A stretch of 64,000 bases of DNA from Ciborinia camelliae. Taxonomy: Eukaryota > Ascomycota > Leotiomycetes > Helotiales > Sclerotiniaceae. The notes under the pieces are model-generated. The model was not told the DNA's origin. It worked only from the letters and a program-made list of their open reading frames with translations, and ran no database searches. The stretch is taken from the NCBI GenBank assembly GCA_025890175.1, contig JANPYM010000022.1, positions 64,575-128,574 on the forward strand, given 5' to 3'. Below are positions 24,727 to 37,664 of the stretch, in pieces. Numbering within the stretch: position 1 is the first letter of the stretch; the number at the start of each line of letters is the position of its first letter. The position numbers and the translations under genes were made by a program.

Positions 24727-25935
24727 CTCTACTGCAGAGTGTATATATATATATATACTGCTCGAATAATTGAAAGAAAGAAGTGGGAAAAGAGAAATGG
24801 AGAATTATTTGTCAATTGGATACATCCCTTGAATGAATGATTGACTTGATTGCTTTGACAGCAGCTTTGTTCTTCATCTGACGCTCTCGTATTGAAACTT
24901 CTCCAAAGCAATTGATGAAATAGCCTACTCCAAAGAAAAGAATAGAACCATAAGCCGAATCTCAAGGCATGTCTATGAAAACAGGAATAGAAAAAGGAAA
25001 GCAAAGTATTACGAAAGGAAATAATAGCACAGATTAGAGGACTCGATTGATCTACATCTTGCCGAGGAATGTATCAGTTAAATGTGATAGGTTTTCCAAG
25101 TTTCTTGATGGCTTAAAGGTTGATGAACTGCCAAGAGAAAAGAATTGAACTTTGCGGTAAGGGATCTGGAACTAATAAGTACGGGGGAGGACCGCCCCCC
25201 CGATTTGGTGGGTCCATAGAATCACTACCAGTCATGTTAAAAGTTTAAAAAAAAGCATTAATAAAAAGAAGCAGAAGCAGCAGAAATAGAAATAGAAACA
25301 TCATTAAGGGGAGGAAAGTCGCTTGTTTATATACGCGGCAATATGGTCAGTGGTGGAACCAACATTAGGAGATGTTTGAAGCAGGCCTGTTTTATTACTG
25401 TAGGTACCTCGGTAATGTGTAAATGATCCCCCTTTTTATTTCCGATCTCTCTTCACGTCAAGACTTGAATAATACTTGAATAACCCATCCCTTCCAAGTA
25501 AGGCCAAATAGCTGTACCCACTTTATGATTACCGCTAATCCACAGATTCCCCTGGAAAATCTATTTTCATCACACAATTGTTAAAATATTGCTGAAACTC
25601 AGGGGGGGAAGACGTTAAGTCTCTTGGTATTATATTTAATTTGGCCAATACGAACCCTCAAAACATGAGGCTGAAATTTGGCTGACGGTCACATCACGTA
25701 TCACAGCGCACGAGATGAAGATTTTGGTAAAAGGGTATTAACTAGACAATAAGATGTCGGATGGGTTATCATTGATCATCAAGGTCAGCAAAAACGGTAA
25801 TCGCTCTACGTAACTGTCAACCCGTCCAGCCGTACGCCCACAAGAATTCTGGATGTCCAAAAGACCCATGATATGCACGCCGACTTTCTACCTCCCAGCA
25901 AAAAAAAAAGATCACGCGAAAGAAGCAAGCTCAAT
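24727..25935. other. Intergenic, 1.2 kb
   Basis: It includes a short TA dinucleotide tract (24742-24758) just upstream of the mannosidase start, and A-rich purine stretches around 25240-25310. No gene is recognised. Confidence 0.5.
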
Positions 25936-26959
<1,024 letters not shown>

Positions 26960-27406
26960 TGTTTATAAGTTGGATTGAAAGGATATTATGTATTTCGATT
27001 TATGAGCCTCAAGGGGTTAACTAGGATTTGGAAAATTTGGAAAAATGTTACAAAGGTTGAATCAGGATTCTGTTATTGTGTTGTGGATTATGATTGCGAT
27101 TCAGATGTATGTTTCGGTGCGGTGAATCATAAACACCGTAGTAGCGATACGGTAGCCGAAATGAGTCTTGGGATGACAACCTTGGAAAAGGGACTGGGGC
27201 TAGGATTCCTCAGGCTAGAGTGAACCTGGGGAGAGCTTGAGAGCTTGGAAACATACCTTACCTTAGGTATCTAGAACAAGAACAACATGGGAGATTCAAT
27301 AACAAACTCCAACACAAATTACAATATTTCAAGTTTTTATATGAAAATCTTCCTTTTTTATATCTTGTGATCGTGACAGTGTAAGATTCATTCATTTCTG
27401 ATCGCC
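26960..27406. promoter_or_regulatory. Divergent promoter region, calmodulin / TLG2
   Basis: This 447-base region lies between the two start codons. It contains a purine-rich tract near 27180-27250 and T-rich stretches near 27325-27360. No specific factor site is identified. Confidence 0.5.
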
Positions 27407-28630
27407 ATGTGGCGTGATCGTACAAATCTGTATGTTCAAGTTGATTTGCTTTGATTTGCTTTGCTTTGCTTCGCTGTACCGGTATCCCTTTCATACCTAA
27501 GCTTAGATACTGACACCTAATCTATCAGCTATATCTCCTATCGACAATCATATGCACATCACCCCGCAAAGAAACCAAAATATTCAAGTGCTTCCGGAAA
27601 TGGATACTCAGACAGTATTGGAGGAGCTTCAGAGGAGCGCAGAGGACTTATGTCCGCTGGCGCATTCGAAGATGATGGGGATGCGATAATAGAAATGGAT
27701 TTATTACCACCGAGATGGGCAGATATCAGCGATGAAGTTACAGAATACCTCACGGATATCGCAAACAGGAGTCAGAAATTAGAGAAACTGCATCAAAAGC
27801 ATGTACTTCCAGGATTCGATGATGAAGAAGTCAAGAAGAAAGAAGAAAGGGAGATTGAATTGTTGACACAACAAATTACCAAGGGATTTCACGATTGTCA
27901 GAGGGCAATTCAGAGAGTTGAACAGATAGTTCGTGACTCGCGGCATCAGGGAGGAATAAGCAAAGGAGAAGAAACTATGGCGAGGAATATCCAGATTTCA
28001 CTGGCATCGAGAGTACAAGAAGCAAGTGCAGGATTTAGGAAAAAGCAAAGTACTTATTTGAAGAGTGAGTTTTCATTCCAAGGGGATTGATGTGATTGCG
28101 ATTGGATATTGGAGAAGCTCTACTGACCAGTATCAGAGTTACGAGGCTTAGGAGGCATGAATACACCTATCGAACGAACATCTACCCCTCTTTACAGTAA
28201 TTATCTCGACCCCTCCATCATGGAAACCGATGCCGATAAATCCTTCTCTCAAGCAACCCTCCAACAAACTTCCCAAAAACAACTCACCTCTAATGATGCC
28301 GCCATCATGCAACGAGAACGCGAAATCAATGATATCGCACAGGGTATTATCGAACTCGCCGACATATTCAAAGAACTCCAAACCATGATTATAGATCAAG
28401 GAACCATGCTGGATCGCATAGATTACAATGTGGAAAGGATGGCAGTAGATGTTAAAGCTGCAAATGTGGAATTGAAAGTTGCGAGCGGATACCAAAGACG
28501 AGGGACGAAGAGGAGAATTATTTTATTACTTATCCTACTAGTCGTAGGGATGTTTATTTTGCTGTTGGTAAAGCCCAAGAAGCATAGAGGAGAGGTAGAG
28601 GAAAGTGTACCACCACCATCACCACCTTAA
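27407..28630 (+). CDS. TLG2: Tlg2/syntaxin-16 type t-SNARE
   Basis: Exons 27407-27429, 27529-28064 and 28137-28630 give 350 residues. The 23-nt first exon (MWRDRTNL) joins ISYRQSYAHHP across a 99-nt intron, matching the conserved Tlg2 N-terminus that binds the SM protein Vps45. The Habc domain starts at LLPPRWADISDEV. The SNARE helix runs REREINDIAQGIIELADIF to YNVERMAVD, with Gln as the central layer residue. A 20-residue C-terminal anchor (ILLLILLVVGMFILLLV) is followed by a short Lys-rich and Pro-rich tail. The protein mediates fusion of endosome-derived vesicles with the trans-Golgi. Both introns have good donors (GTATGT, GTGAGT) and TACTGAC branch sites. Confidence 0.93.
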
Positions 28631-29576
28631 TAATGATATCTTTTTTTAAGATGAATGTAATGTTTTTTGGTAGAGCGATCTGTGAGATGCTTTGCAGGTT
28701 GTGACCCAGCTTCTTTTAATGAAGGAATCGTCGTATCTACGATGCATGTACAAGTGGTGCATGTCCAACACACTCACTATGCAATCCTTTTGATATGGCA
28801 CTTCAACGCCATCACCATATTCCCCATCACCTTTCTTACATACTCAACTAAAACAGCCTCTTTCCTCTTTCCTCTTTCCTCTTTCCTCTTTCCTCTTTCC
28901 TCTTTCCTCTTTCCTCTTTCCTCTTTCCTCTTTCCTCTTTCCTCTTTCCTCTTCCCACTCCCATCCCCTTCCATTAAAACCACCCTACCCTCGCCTCAAT
29001 CCCAATCCCACTACAATCCAATCCTCCAATTCCCATCAACTTTCACAATCTAAAATCCTAATTCTTTACCCCACCCCATTTCCCGTTACATATCCCATAC
29101 TAGCTTCAGCATCGTACACTTAATAATAAATCAAGCCTTCGACACCTACCTACAATCACAACCTCTCCCCAAGTGTATTTCCATCCAAAACTCACATGCC
29201 ACAATTGCCGCCAAAAATCACCGGCGTAACCAAACCTGCATATACCAAAGTAAAAATAAAAATAAGAATAACATACCATATTATCAGCAACAATATGAAA
29301 ACATTGAAAATATCCCAATGGGATCCTTCCAATCTTAAGTAAAGATAAAAACGTATCATCGCTTTTATTGATCCTTGATAATGCGGAGTACGCAATGCGA
29401 ATTGTTATTTTTGAAAAGCTAGTCTCTATTTCCTATTGCTCCTTTCCTAATGACTCTTAATTGTATTATTATATTAATGTCGATGTATGAGATCAGATGC
29501 ACGAGTTTCTTTATATAGTTACAGGGGAGCTCAAATATACTTCGAGTCATATATCTGACTGACGTTTATTATAGAT
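28631..29576. other. Intergenic with pyrimidine-rich DNA
   Basis: It lies between the ends of TLG2 and the coiled-coil gene (convergent). It includes the TTTCCTC microsatellite annotated separately and C-rich sequence to about 29095. No gene is seen. Confidence 0.5.
28858..28949. repeat. TTTCCTC heptanucleotide array
   Basis: About 13 near-perfect copies of a 7-bp unit stand in tandem. Frames through it (LFPLSSF repeats) are artefacts of the array. Confidence 0.95.
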
Positions 29577-30617
29577 CTATCCCACCCTTCTCTCGCTCCT
29601 CCCACGAATCCACGTCCATATCGAGGAATCTTCCATCTTTCGGTCTGAAATCCGTTTCGCGTCCGTTTCGCCGTCGGATTCTCCCTCGCCATCATAACCG
29701 GACTCGTCCACCAAAAGAGAATCCATGCTCTTCTCTGCTGGGTTCGGGTCATCAAACATCAACTCCTCAAATGCGAGTTCTATGCTCTTCACAAGCATTT
29801 CCTGCCCTTCTTGTTTTTTCTTCGCTTCCTCGAGAGCTTCATTGGTCCTTTTGGACACTTCGGCGTTCATTTCCTCCCTTTCTCTTCTCGCTTTACTAGC
29901 CGCCGAATTCGTCATATTGGTGTATTCACTTCTCATATCCATTTTCTTCTTTCTCAGATCCAGTCTCTCCTTTCTCCGCTTAGTTCTGTCGTCCATTTCA
30001 TCTAAAAGGCCATTCCCCTTCTCGACATCTTCTTCCTTTATCATCTCCATTTCATCTAAAAGGTCATCCCCAATCTCGATATCTTCTTCCTTTATCTTCT
30101 TCATTTCTCCGTGCGTCCATTCGGGTACCTTGTCCATCTTCTCGATTAACTTCCACCCCTCGACTTTCCGATACAATTCCTGCCACAGCCTGTGTTGGAG
30201 AAATTCGAGACGTTGACTCCGGGATATTTCCATCGTCACCCTCTGCTCTAGGACGAACATCTCATCCGGCGTCGTGGGATCGGGACCATCAAGACCCATA
30301 GACCCAAGTTTCAACTCTTTCCTTAACTCCTGAATCCTCTCGACATATCGCGACTGCTCGAGCATGAATGCCTCGGTCGTGAATATTTCCTGTGGAATCG
30401 GGTCGTTGCAGATCCAGGCCTGTCCTCGTTCATGTTGGACTGCTCTTTCGCGGAGTTCTATTATCGCATTGACATCGAGAGGTGGAGATTCTTTTTCTGC
30501 TTCAGGTATCTTTGGAACTGGTTGGTTAACGTTTATTAGTCTTTCCGGCCATATTCCTAATCTCCATTCATCATGTGTATTCTCGTAATTGGTCAAAGCT
30601 TGGGGTAATGGATGCAT
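29577..30617 (-). CDS. Hypothetical charged coiled-coil protein with internal duplication
   Basis: A single exon encodes 346 residues with no family I recognise. The first 130 residues are mixed (DEWRLGIWPERLINV; PLDVNAIIELRERAVQHERG). From about residue 175 the protein is very rich in Lys, Glu, Arg and Asp with heptad-like spacing, so a long helix or coiled coil is likely. A stretch of about 18 residues is duplicated in tandem (KKIKEEDIEIGDDLLDEME then MIKEEDVEKGNGLLDEMDD), visible in DNA as two near-identical 54-bp blocks at about 29990-30100. The C-terminus is acidic then basic (WIRGRSERRVG). No signal peptide or membrane segment is seen. Coding is supported by length and bias; function is unknown. 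Confidence 0.65.
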   Translation of the reverse strand: MHPLPQALTNYENTHDEWRLGIWPERLINVNQPVPKIPEAEKESPPLDVNAIIELRERAVQHERGQAWICNDPIPQEIFTTEAFMLEQSRYVERIQELRKELKLGSMGLDGPDPTTPDEMFVLEQRVTMEISRSQRLEFLQHRLWQELYRKVEGWKLIEKMDKVPEWTHGEMKKIKEEDIEIGDDLLDEMEMIKEEDVEKGNGLLDEMDDRTKRRKERLDLRKKKMDMRSEYTNMTNSAASKARREREEMNAEVSKRTNEALEEAKKKQEGQEMLVKSIELAFEELMFDDPNPAEKSMDSLLVDESGYDGEGESDGETDAKRISDRKMEDSSIWTWIRGRSERRVG

Positions 30618-31852
30618 GTTTGCGTTTTATAGAGGTTGGAGGTTTCTTGGGTTTTTTTCTTATTTGATGTATCGAAAGATTGTAAGAAGATTGTATGGAA
30701 ATGTTACGATGAAATGTTACACGAAGAGGGAGATCGTCCATCTTATAAGAAAAATCTAATATGTTCGCGAAGCTAAATTAGCCCTAGACTATCGCGACAT
30801 AGAATCAAGAAAAAGTCCATTCCAAATGACTCAAGACATATCGAACAATTCGTTAGCTTGAGACTCTTTACCGCAATTGACCAAGGTTTCCGTAGTTGGC
30901 GGGTTAGTCGGCGGGATAGCGTCAACGGACTATTATGTTTGAGGTCCAAGATCCCTACTAAATCCCACTAGTTGGTGGCCATTGCGGAATATATTTCTTC
31001 CAAGGAAAAGAGATGAAAAATCTTATGCGTCATGATGTGATAAACTGATTCTGCGACGATCCATTGAGTTATTATAGGACGATCTGCCGAGAATTAGTAC
31101 CCATCCAGAGATGGTTGCTATACCCAATGCTATAAACGAGGTACAAAGCGCTGCTATCTGACATATTATGAATAATACACTAAATGATCCAATCCGTTCA
31201 TAGAAGATTCAATGAATACCATCAAGCGAAGTGAAACTCTCGCACTTGTATAGAAACCGCAGGGTTCGATTCCACACTAACTCTCCTAGCTTGGTTATAG
31301 CTTGAAGCTAGCCTCTGTCAAGCTTTCATACTGTCCTTTCTTGGAATATCTAAGGTTCTTCGGTAAATATGTAGCATTCCTAGATTGCGCACTCATGCTT
31401 CTCATAAGCTTGGGACGTAGTTTTATCATTGAGGCGTTACTGTTGCGGATTCGACATAATCACCATCTTTTCTGCGAAATTAACTACTACTGTATCGCCT
31501 TGGATGGACCGATCCAAGTGCGGTATTCGGTTGGTATATTATATGCATGCTATAATAACACCTGACGAGTTTTCACTATCCATCATACAGCTTTCTTGGG
31601 GGTTTATAGAGCTGAGAATCTGGGTACTTTATATACTAGCCACTCTCAGAATAAACCAAGCCGTCCCTATCGAGCTTTCCCACTTGGATCGGAAATCGGG
31701 TGGGATATCTACTTAGCTCTACGCAATTGATCCAAATCCGGGTATAAAACCCCCTCGCAGCTTCCTGTTAATAAAAGAATACGGCTGCGAAGAGGGTGGG
31801 AGGGAAGGAGCCAGTTGGAGAGCCTTCGAACATTGTACAGCACTAACACGGT
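30618..31852. other. Intergenic, 1.2 kb
   Basis: No gene is recognised. A small imperfect inverted repeat (CCTCGCAGC at 31752-31760 with GCTGCGAAGAGG at 31784-31795) could form a hairpin. Confidence 0.4.
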
Positions 31853-32255
31853 ATGTATAAGTTCAAAGGGCAGAGCACTAGTGTTAACATTCCTTCCCGA
31901 TATTTACTATGGATTTATCGTATGATGACGGAAGAAAAAATTGTCATTACTCAGATAAACGGACAATCATTGCCAACAAAAATTCTCTTGCCAAAAATTC
32001 AGCATTGTGTGAACTGGGCAAACTTTTCCCAGTTCACCTATAGCACGATGAGAATCGACATTGCTTGTACTTGTCCAGGGAGCGAACAGCCAAACATGGA
32101 GATGTCGCTCAGGCCCCACCGCTCTGGCAACATTGAAAAAAGAATATCAAGACAATGTTCTTAATGCTTTGAAACTATCAAAAGATCAAATCATCCCTCC
32201 TTGCATTAGTGCAGTGAATAAGATTCCCATATCAAAAGACGGTGCGCCCGTGTAG
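31853..32255 (+). pseudogene. Possible gene remnant or unmodelled spliced gene, unknown family
   Basis: Two adjoining frames look coding by codon choice and composition: 31853-about 32040 (FKGQSTSVNIPSRYLL, MMTEEKIVITQINGQSLP) and about 32061-32255 (LVQGANSQTWRCRSGPTAL, KDQIIPPCISAVNKIPISK). They are in different frames and would need an intron or a frameshift near 32040-32075. A CTTGTCCAG acceptor-like site sits at the second block, but no good donor fits. No start or full domain can be set. I do not recognise the family. Confidence 0.35.
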
Positions 32256-33855
32256 CAATTCTCTTTACCTCGAAATTCCAGTAACGAAGTATAAAGCTAA
32301 CCCTTATTCCAACAAATGCGGGGCGAAAGAATGCGTCGCATATATCAGGAGTTATTCGAAGGCAAGCTGAAGTACGCTCTGTGTTGTCCGACTAATATCG
32401 AAATCCGATGTGTATCTCGCCTTTCGAACGATTTGCCAACCTGTCTTCTGTTGCCTTCCAAACTTCGTTTTGCACACATTTTCGCCGTCATCCCCACCAT
32501 TTTCATCAAAATCCTGTAATTTTGCCATTGATTTCTCAAGTTTGCCATCATTATCACCTATCGTGATTGACCATACTTCATCATCATCGATCACTTCACT
32601 TCCTAGTACTATGTATTTTTAGAATCATGTCCATTCACCCCGAATGGTCGCAAAGTCGAGCCACTTAAGGTACTACTCAGCTAGATCAGCGTACAAATCT
32701 AAAAAACCAAACCCATCATTCTCAAACCACTTATACCCTTCATGAGACCCGTAGTAAGAATAACGACCTTGGAATGTTAATGAAAATTTAAACCCCAAAA
32801 TTAATAGATTGATACATCCATAATGTTGCAATATAACTGAATATAGGCACGTGTCAATGCACTAGGCATGCCGCGTACTTATACTCTCGTCATAGCACTC
32901 GACCTACAACCTAATCATCAATCAATACTACTTCAGTTTCATACCAATCCTATATCATGCATCACCACAAAGGTGATACCAACATATACTGTGCCAAATA
33001 AATATCCAACCCACCAATCTTCAAACCCCAACCCGCCAACCACCAAGAACCAGCGAAAAATTACAAATGCCGGATAGATCTATAGCAGCAATTTTCCCGG
33101 CTATCCACGACTTACAGGCAGGTGTGTTGAAGGTTTGAGTATAATCCACCCATCTCAGCGTTTCTGAAGTAAAAGGCTATAGAGATTATTCATAACACTG
33201 AGCCCATTTTTAATCCCAGTCAGACAATGAATCCAACTATTGAATGGGGATCGGATTGTGTTCATGAGCATACATTGATGCTACCTAAATATGGTTTCAT
33301 TGTCGTTACCAGGCACATGCAATTTAAACTTTTCAATATAGATAAATTCTGTATAACCCTCAAACTATAGATAGGTCTTGCCTCACCAATGTTTGAATGA
33401 CACTGTCATACGTGGGGGCCAAATTGCGAATACAGTGGTTCACATTACACAAACTGTGCCACAATCATGCATAGACGAATGAAAATATGCATTACAACTT
33501 TTTTCGACAGCACCATCTCCAAATGTTTTACTGCCAAATTTCTGTGGGCCACACTCTTTTGGTTTTCGCTTTCCAATTTTCGAGCTTCTCACTTGAGAGA
33601 ATTTGCAATATAAAGTATGCAAAACATACTTGCATCGCATGAAATTTTGATCACGTTATGCGGCCAACTTTACACACCAGAATTTGTATGAGAGACGGTG
33701 GCCCGCTAGTAAATCTTAAATGACCCTTGCAATACACGGGATCTGGTGCATTTCAGGCATTGTTAAGCCAAGTGAAGCAGGGCTTTGGGCATTGCAAAAA
33801 GGGCATCAAAATCCAGTGCATTGTTCAAGTTAAGAATTGCCATTAGATTTGTTCG
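32256..33855. other. Intergenic, 1.6 kb
   Basis: The sequence is AT-rich. No gene, RNA or repeat is recognised. The small frames here lack coding character. Confidence 0.45.
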
Positions 33856-34757
33856 TTACTCCCATTTCTCGTAGTCAGGAAAGTATCGATCATGTATTCT
33901 CTCGACATAATCCATCACGGCAGGAAGTGATTGAACCAAATTTTTCGACGTTGGAACGCTATTTAATTTATTAGCTGGCAATACCCTATTCGAAATCACT
34001 AATCAAACTTACCTCGTGCTTACAAGCAATGATATGATGAAGCCAAAAAGACTTGCGTCCGCTTGAGTGGGCTTTTCGCCGCCAAGGCACCAGAATGGCT
34101 CTTTGTTGTCGGAAGTAGCCTCGAGTTTGGATTTTCGTGAAGATTCTAGTAGCCCATTGAGACTTTGCCATATTTCCTCTCGGAAGATATGTATCTCCTC
34201 GGGGGTAAATCGTCCCGTTCCTTGACCGTACAATGCAGCTTTGTTGTGCCGATAGGCGAGATATCCTACTATAATACGTACAGGATAAGGGAGGGACCCT
34301 AGGACCCTTTCCCTCTGAACATAATAGTTATCCATCCAACGCTCTTGAATCTAGACCTCGGAGCTGGTTAGGAACGACTGCTACTCCATATGTAACAAGG
34401 GAAACGGTATGGAGTAGTACCCACGCCATAGAAATAAAGCTTATCCTCGAGAAGGGCACGAATTGCCATATCTTGAGTCTTGGCTACCGGTTCCAATGAT
34501 ACATTGAGATCAGACAGAATACCCGATTCCACCAAGCCTTTGATAATGAGTGCGGAATCGGCAAGCAGAAAAGGGGACGACCCATCATTGTCTACTGAGA
34601 TATATGGAATCTTTCCTTTTGGAGCTGATCGAGGGGAGCCAGCATCCAAGTGGTACTTCACATTGGCTAACCGGAGATGGAATTCAATTTTGGTGACAAA
34701 CGGAGACCATACATAATGTCCTGGATCTAACCAGCCGCGGAAGAGTGTAATTTTCAT
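33856..34757 (-). CDS. GST/FAX-like thioredoxin-fold protein
   Basis: Exons 34757-34425, 34350-34013 and 33958-33856 give 257 residues. The introns are GTGGGT...TCTAG (74 nt) and GTAAGT...AATAG (54 nt). The N-terminal half (ITLFRGW, WSPFVTKIEFHLRLANVKYH, GKIPYISV) is a thioredoxin-like GST-N fold of the failed-axon-connections/metaxin type. The C-terminal half (WMDNYYVQRERVL, GRFTPEEIHIFREEIW, PTQADASLFGFIISLL, YFPDYEKWE) is the helical GST-C part with the Asp of the N-capping motif. There is no clear catalytic Cys or Ser, so enzyme activity is uncertain. Relatives in fungi are uncharacterised, some linked to detoxification or mitochondria. Confidence 0.85.
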
Positions 34758-35515
34758 TGCGAGTACCTAGGTACCTAGGTACGTAAAGGTTATAGAAAAG
34801 ATCTGAGACTTGAGATTTCGTGAAAGGTTGACAAGAATTATGAAGGATTTAGGTTGAGAATTTGAGACTTTATGTTATAATGATTCCCCGATGATAATGT
34901 CAATGGTTGGACCAATAGTTGCACTGTACAACGTATACACCAGGGGCTTGAGTGCTCGAGTGGTAGTCTGACAAAAGGCAATTTCGAACCTGTTTCAATT
35001 ATTGGTCAATAATCAGAAAAGAAAAGAAAACCAACAGAACAGGACTATTATAAGTTGGTATTCATGTCCGCCAAATAATTTTCATTTGAAGAAACGCAAT
35101 ACCTAGTTTTATATAAAATATATGTTTGATGTACAGAGGGAGTACTGTATATGTTTAGTCACCTCCTCACCTCGTCACCTCGGGAGTCGGATGGCTTGGC
35201 TTGGTCAAAAGCGTGCTCGGAGGTTGCCGAGACATTCACATGACCATGACCATCCGGGCTTCACATAAGGTTATGGATCACGGATGAGATTCGATACTTT
35301 GAACCACATGGCAAACATTCATCAAAGGTTTCACAAATAATCTCTACGACTGAATCACACGTGTAGATATCGCCGATAATATATTAAGAAATATATTAAC
35401 ATGAGATGAGATGAGATAAGTGAGGTTTAGCGTCCTTCTCACTTTCAATAACTTTCATTCCAAATCACCTCCTTGCTTGGATTGTTAGACTTTCAATAAT
35501 CCGACAAATATTCAA
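34758..35515. promoter_or_regulatory. Divergent promoter region with tandem ACCTAGGT palindromes
   Basis: It separates the GST-like gene and the nucleoside transporter (divergent). Two ACCTAGGT palindromes abut head to tail (34765-34772 and 34773-34780), eight bases from the GST-like ATG. TGAGA/GATGA repeats occur at 35402-35420. Functional meaning is not known. Confidence 0.45.
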
Positions 35516-36985
35516 ATGAGGGATTCTATTGACAATCGAACGGCTATCGACCGATTACGAGCGATATTCAGAAAATCCGATGCTGAGCCCGAATACGCAC
35601 CTATCTCGAGCAGTTCCAGTGTTCATGAAGATGATGTCCGCAGACCAGTCCTCGTCTTACCGGACCAAGTCGAAGGGGAGCCGTTCTCATGGTTCGAATA
35701 TGGAATCTTCATGTTAATCGGAGTGGCGATGCTCTGGGCATGGTATGTACCACTGAGGTCTCGGGAGGGCGCATAAGCTGATATCTTTAACAGGAATATG
35801 TTCTTAGCAGCCGCACCATACTTCCAAAGTCGATTCCAAGACAATGAGAGTATCCTCCAGCACTTCCAATCGGCGATCACTTCAGTCGGAACGGTTACGA
35901 ATCTTAGCTCTATGCTACTCCTCGGCCACCTACAATCGAATGCCTCGTACCCGAAACGAATTATCGCCTCCCTCGTCCTCAATACTATTGTCTTTACGCT
36001 TCTTGCGATATCCACTTCATACTTTCGCGGTGTTTCTTCGAGTGGTTATCTGGCTTTCATATTGATGATGGTATTCTCGACCTCCTGTGCAACTGGACTT
36101 TTACAAAATGGGGCATTTGCATTTGCGTCAAGTTTTGGCAGACCGGAATACATACAAGCTATCATGACTGGACAAGCAATTGCCGGAGTTCTACCATCAG
36201 TGGCACAGATTGCGACCGTCTTGGCTGTTCCGCCGCCAGATCATTGGGCCGATACAAAGGCGGAGGTTGCGGATGTAAAGGAAAACACAACTTCGGCTTT
36301 TGTTTACTTCTTGACAGCTACAGCAATCAGTGTTCTAACACTACTGTTTATACTACCCTTGCTTAAAAAGCATAATCGAATCGTCGAGAGTCGTGCGGTG
36401 TCGTCAGCTGGTAGTGATGATGAAATTGACGAGAATGGTAAACGTGAGATTGTTAGTATGGCCAGGCTTTTCAAGAAACTTCATTGGCTGGCAGGGGGGG
36501 TGTTCATGTGTTTCGCTGTTACTATGTTCTTCCCAGTGTTCACATCAAAGGTAGTGTCGGTAACACCTGCTGATGGTGCCCCTCGAATTCTTCAACCTGA
36601 GGCTTTTATCCCTCTCGGATTTTTGGTTTGGAATATCGGCGATCTCTGTGGCCGTCTACTTCCGCTTCTACCTTTCCAAACCAAAGCACGACCAATGCCA
36701 CTTTTCCTATTCTCTATTCTTCGAATTGCCTTTGTTCCTTTGTACCTTCTTTGTAACATCGAAGGTAAAGGAGCAAAGGTCAATAGCGATGTATTCTACC
36801 TTCTTGTTGTTCAAGGTGGGTTTGGACTTAGTAATGGCTGGCTTGGCAGTTCCTGCATGATGGCAGCCACTGATTATGTTGACGAAGAAGAACGAGAAGC
36901 AAGCGGGTCTTTCATGATGACCAATTTAGTAGCAGGTTTGATGGTTGGATCACTCCTCAGTTTTGCCTCGGCCGGGATTTCATAA
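35516..36985 (+). CDS. Equilibrative nucleoside transporter (ENT/SLC29, Fun26 type)
   Basis: Exons 35516-35742 and 35794-36985 give 472 residues across a 51-nt intron (GTATGT...TTTAACAG) that splits the hallmark TM1 motif AMLWAWNMFLAAAPYF. About eleven membrane segments follow, with other ENT signatures: GLLQNGAFAFASSFGRPEYIQA around TM4, and LGFLVWNIGDLCGRLLPL (the FNxxDxxGR motif) in TM8. A charged loop (SAGSDDEIDENGKRE) lies between TM6 and TM7, as usual. The N-terminus is cytosolic with a Ser-rich, acidic stretch. The yeast homologue Fun26 is vacuolar; location here is inferred. Transport of nucleosides or nucleobases is expected from family. Confidence 0.93.
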
Positions 36986-37445
36986 TTGCTTCAACATAAG
37001 CATCGATTTGTAATTATGGGAAGGAGTTTAGAGCGATATCATGCATCGATTGGCGTTTGAGATTAGCGTTGAAATTTACTTTGCTAATGGTCGGGAGAAG
37101 GTTGTTGATATCATGGGATGTGTTATGGGAAGGAAGTATGAATTTTACACCTTGCATTAGAACAGTAAGAGAATTTCAGATTAATTACTCTATCATTCTC
37201 ATGTACTTGTCGTTTTGATGATGAGATCCTCGTGCCAGCGTCTTATGAAGTGATAATGAGATGGCAGTAGAGTGCTCGAAAGAAAGTAATTTCTCAAGTC
37301 AGTCCTGAGTAATAGCTGAGTTTCTCAGGGGCCTTTCCATAGTCTAAATATGAAGTATCGATCAGGAAGTATGAATCCTCATCAATTCTGTCCCTTCTCG
37401 CTAGCAAGGACGGGGTCCTCCTAAAAATGAATTCTTACTATCGTC
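36986..37445. other. Intergenic
   Basis: It holds the 3' region of the nucleoside transporter. No gene is seen. Confidence 0.45.
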
Positions 37446-37664
37446 TGGTATCTTCAGGCGGAATTGGGCATGCAATTGCGTGGCCAAGATACACCCGAAC
37501 AACACAAATTATTCCTCGAACCTGCCGAAAACTATAAGGCTATTGGATGCTATGCACAAACACAATTGGGAGATGGGTTGAATGTGCGAGGCTTAGAGAT
37601 AACTGCTTCATGGCCCCCTCCGTCTGATGCTAATTTTCTAATTATGTGCCGAGCTGGAAGCTGA
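37446..37664 (+). pseudogene. Fragment of a peroxisomal acyl-CoA oxidase gene
   Basis: A short frame encodes RGQDTPEQHKLFLEPAENYK, IGCYAQTQLGDGLNVRGLEI and TASW in one run. This is the conserved N-terminal/middle-domain region of acyl-CoA oxidase (relatives read RGQGTPEQ, IGCYAQTELGHGSNVRGLETTA), including the FAD-contacting CYAQTELGHGSN motif here changed to QTQLGDGLN. Similarity stops abruptly after the TASW region, and nothing upstream or downstream continues the family. It is about 70 residues of a roughly 700-residue enzyme, so it is a dead fragment left by duplication or rearrangement. Confidence 0.8.

Noticed and set aside
28777..28983. Frames made of LFPLSSF or KRKEERG repeats
   Set aside because: They arise from the TTTCCTC array and have no independent coding support.
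31255..31280. B-box-like GGTTCGATTCC
   Set aside because: No matching A-box, anticodon arm or acceptor stem is present upstream.
34945..35000. tRNA-like GGTTCGAA and GTGGTAGTC words
   Set aside because: The segments do not assemble into a cloverleaf with paired acceptor ends.
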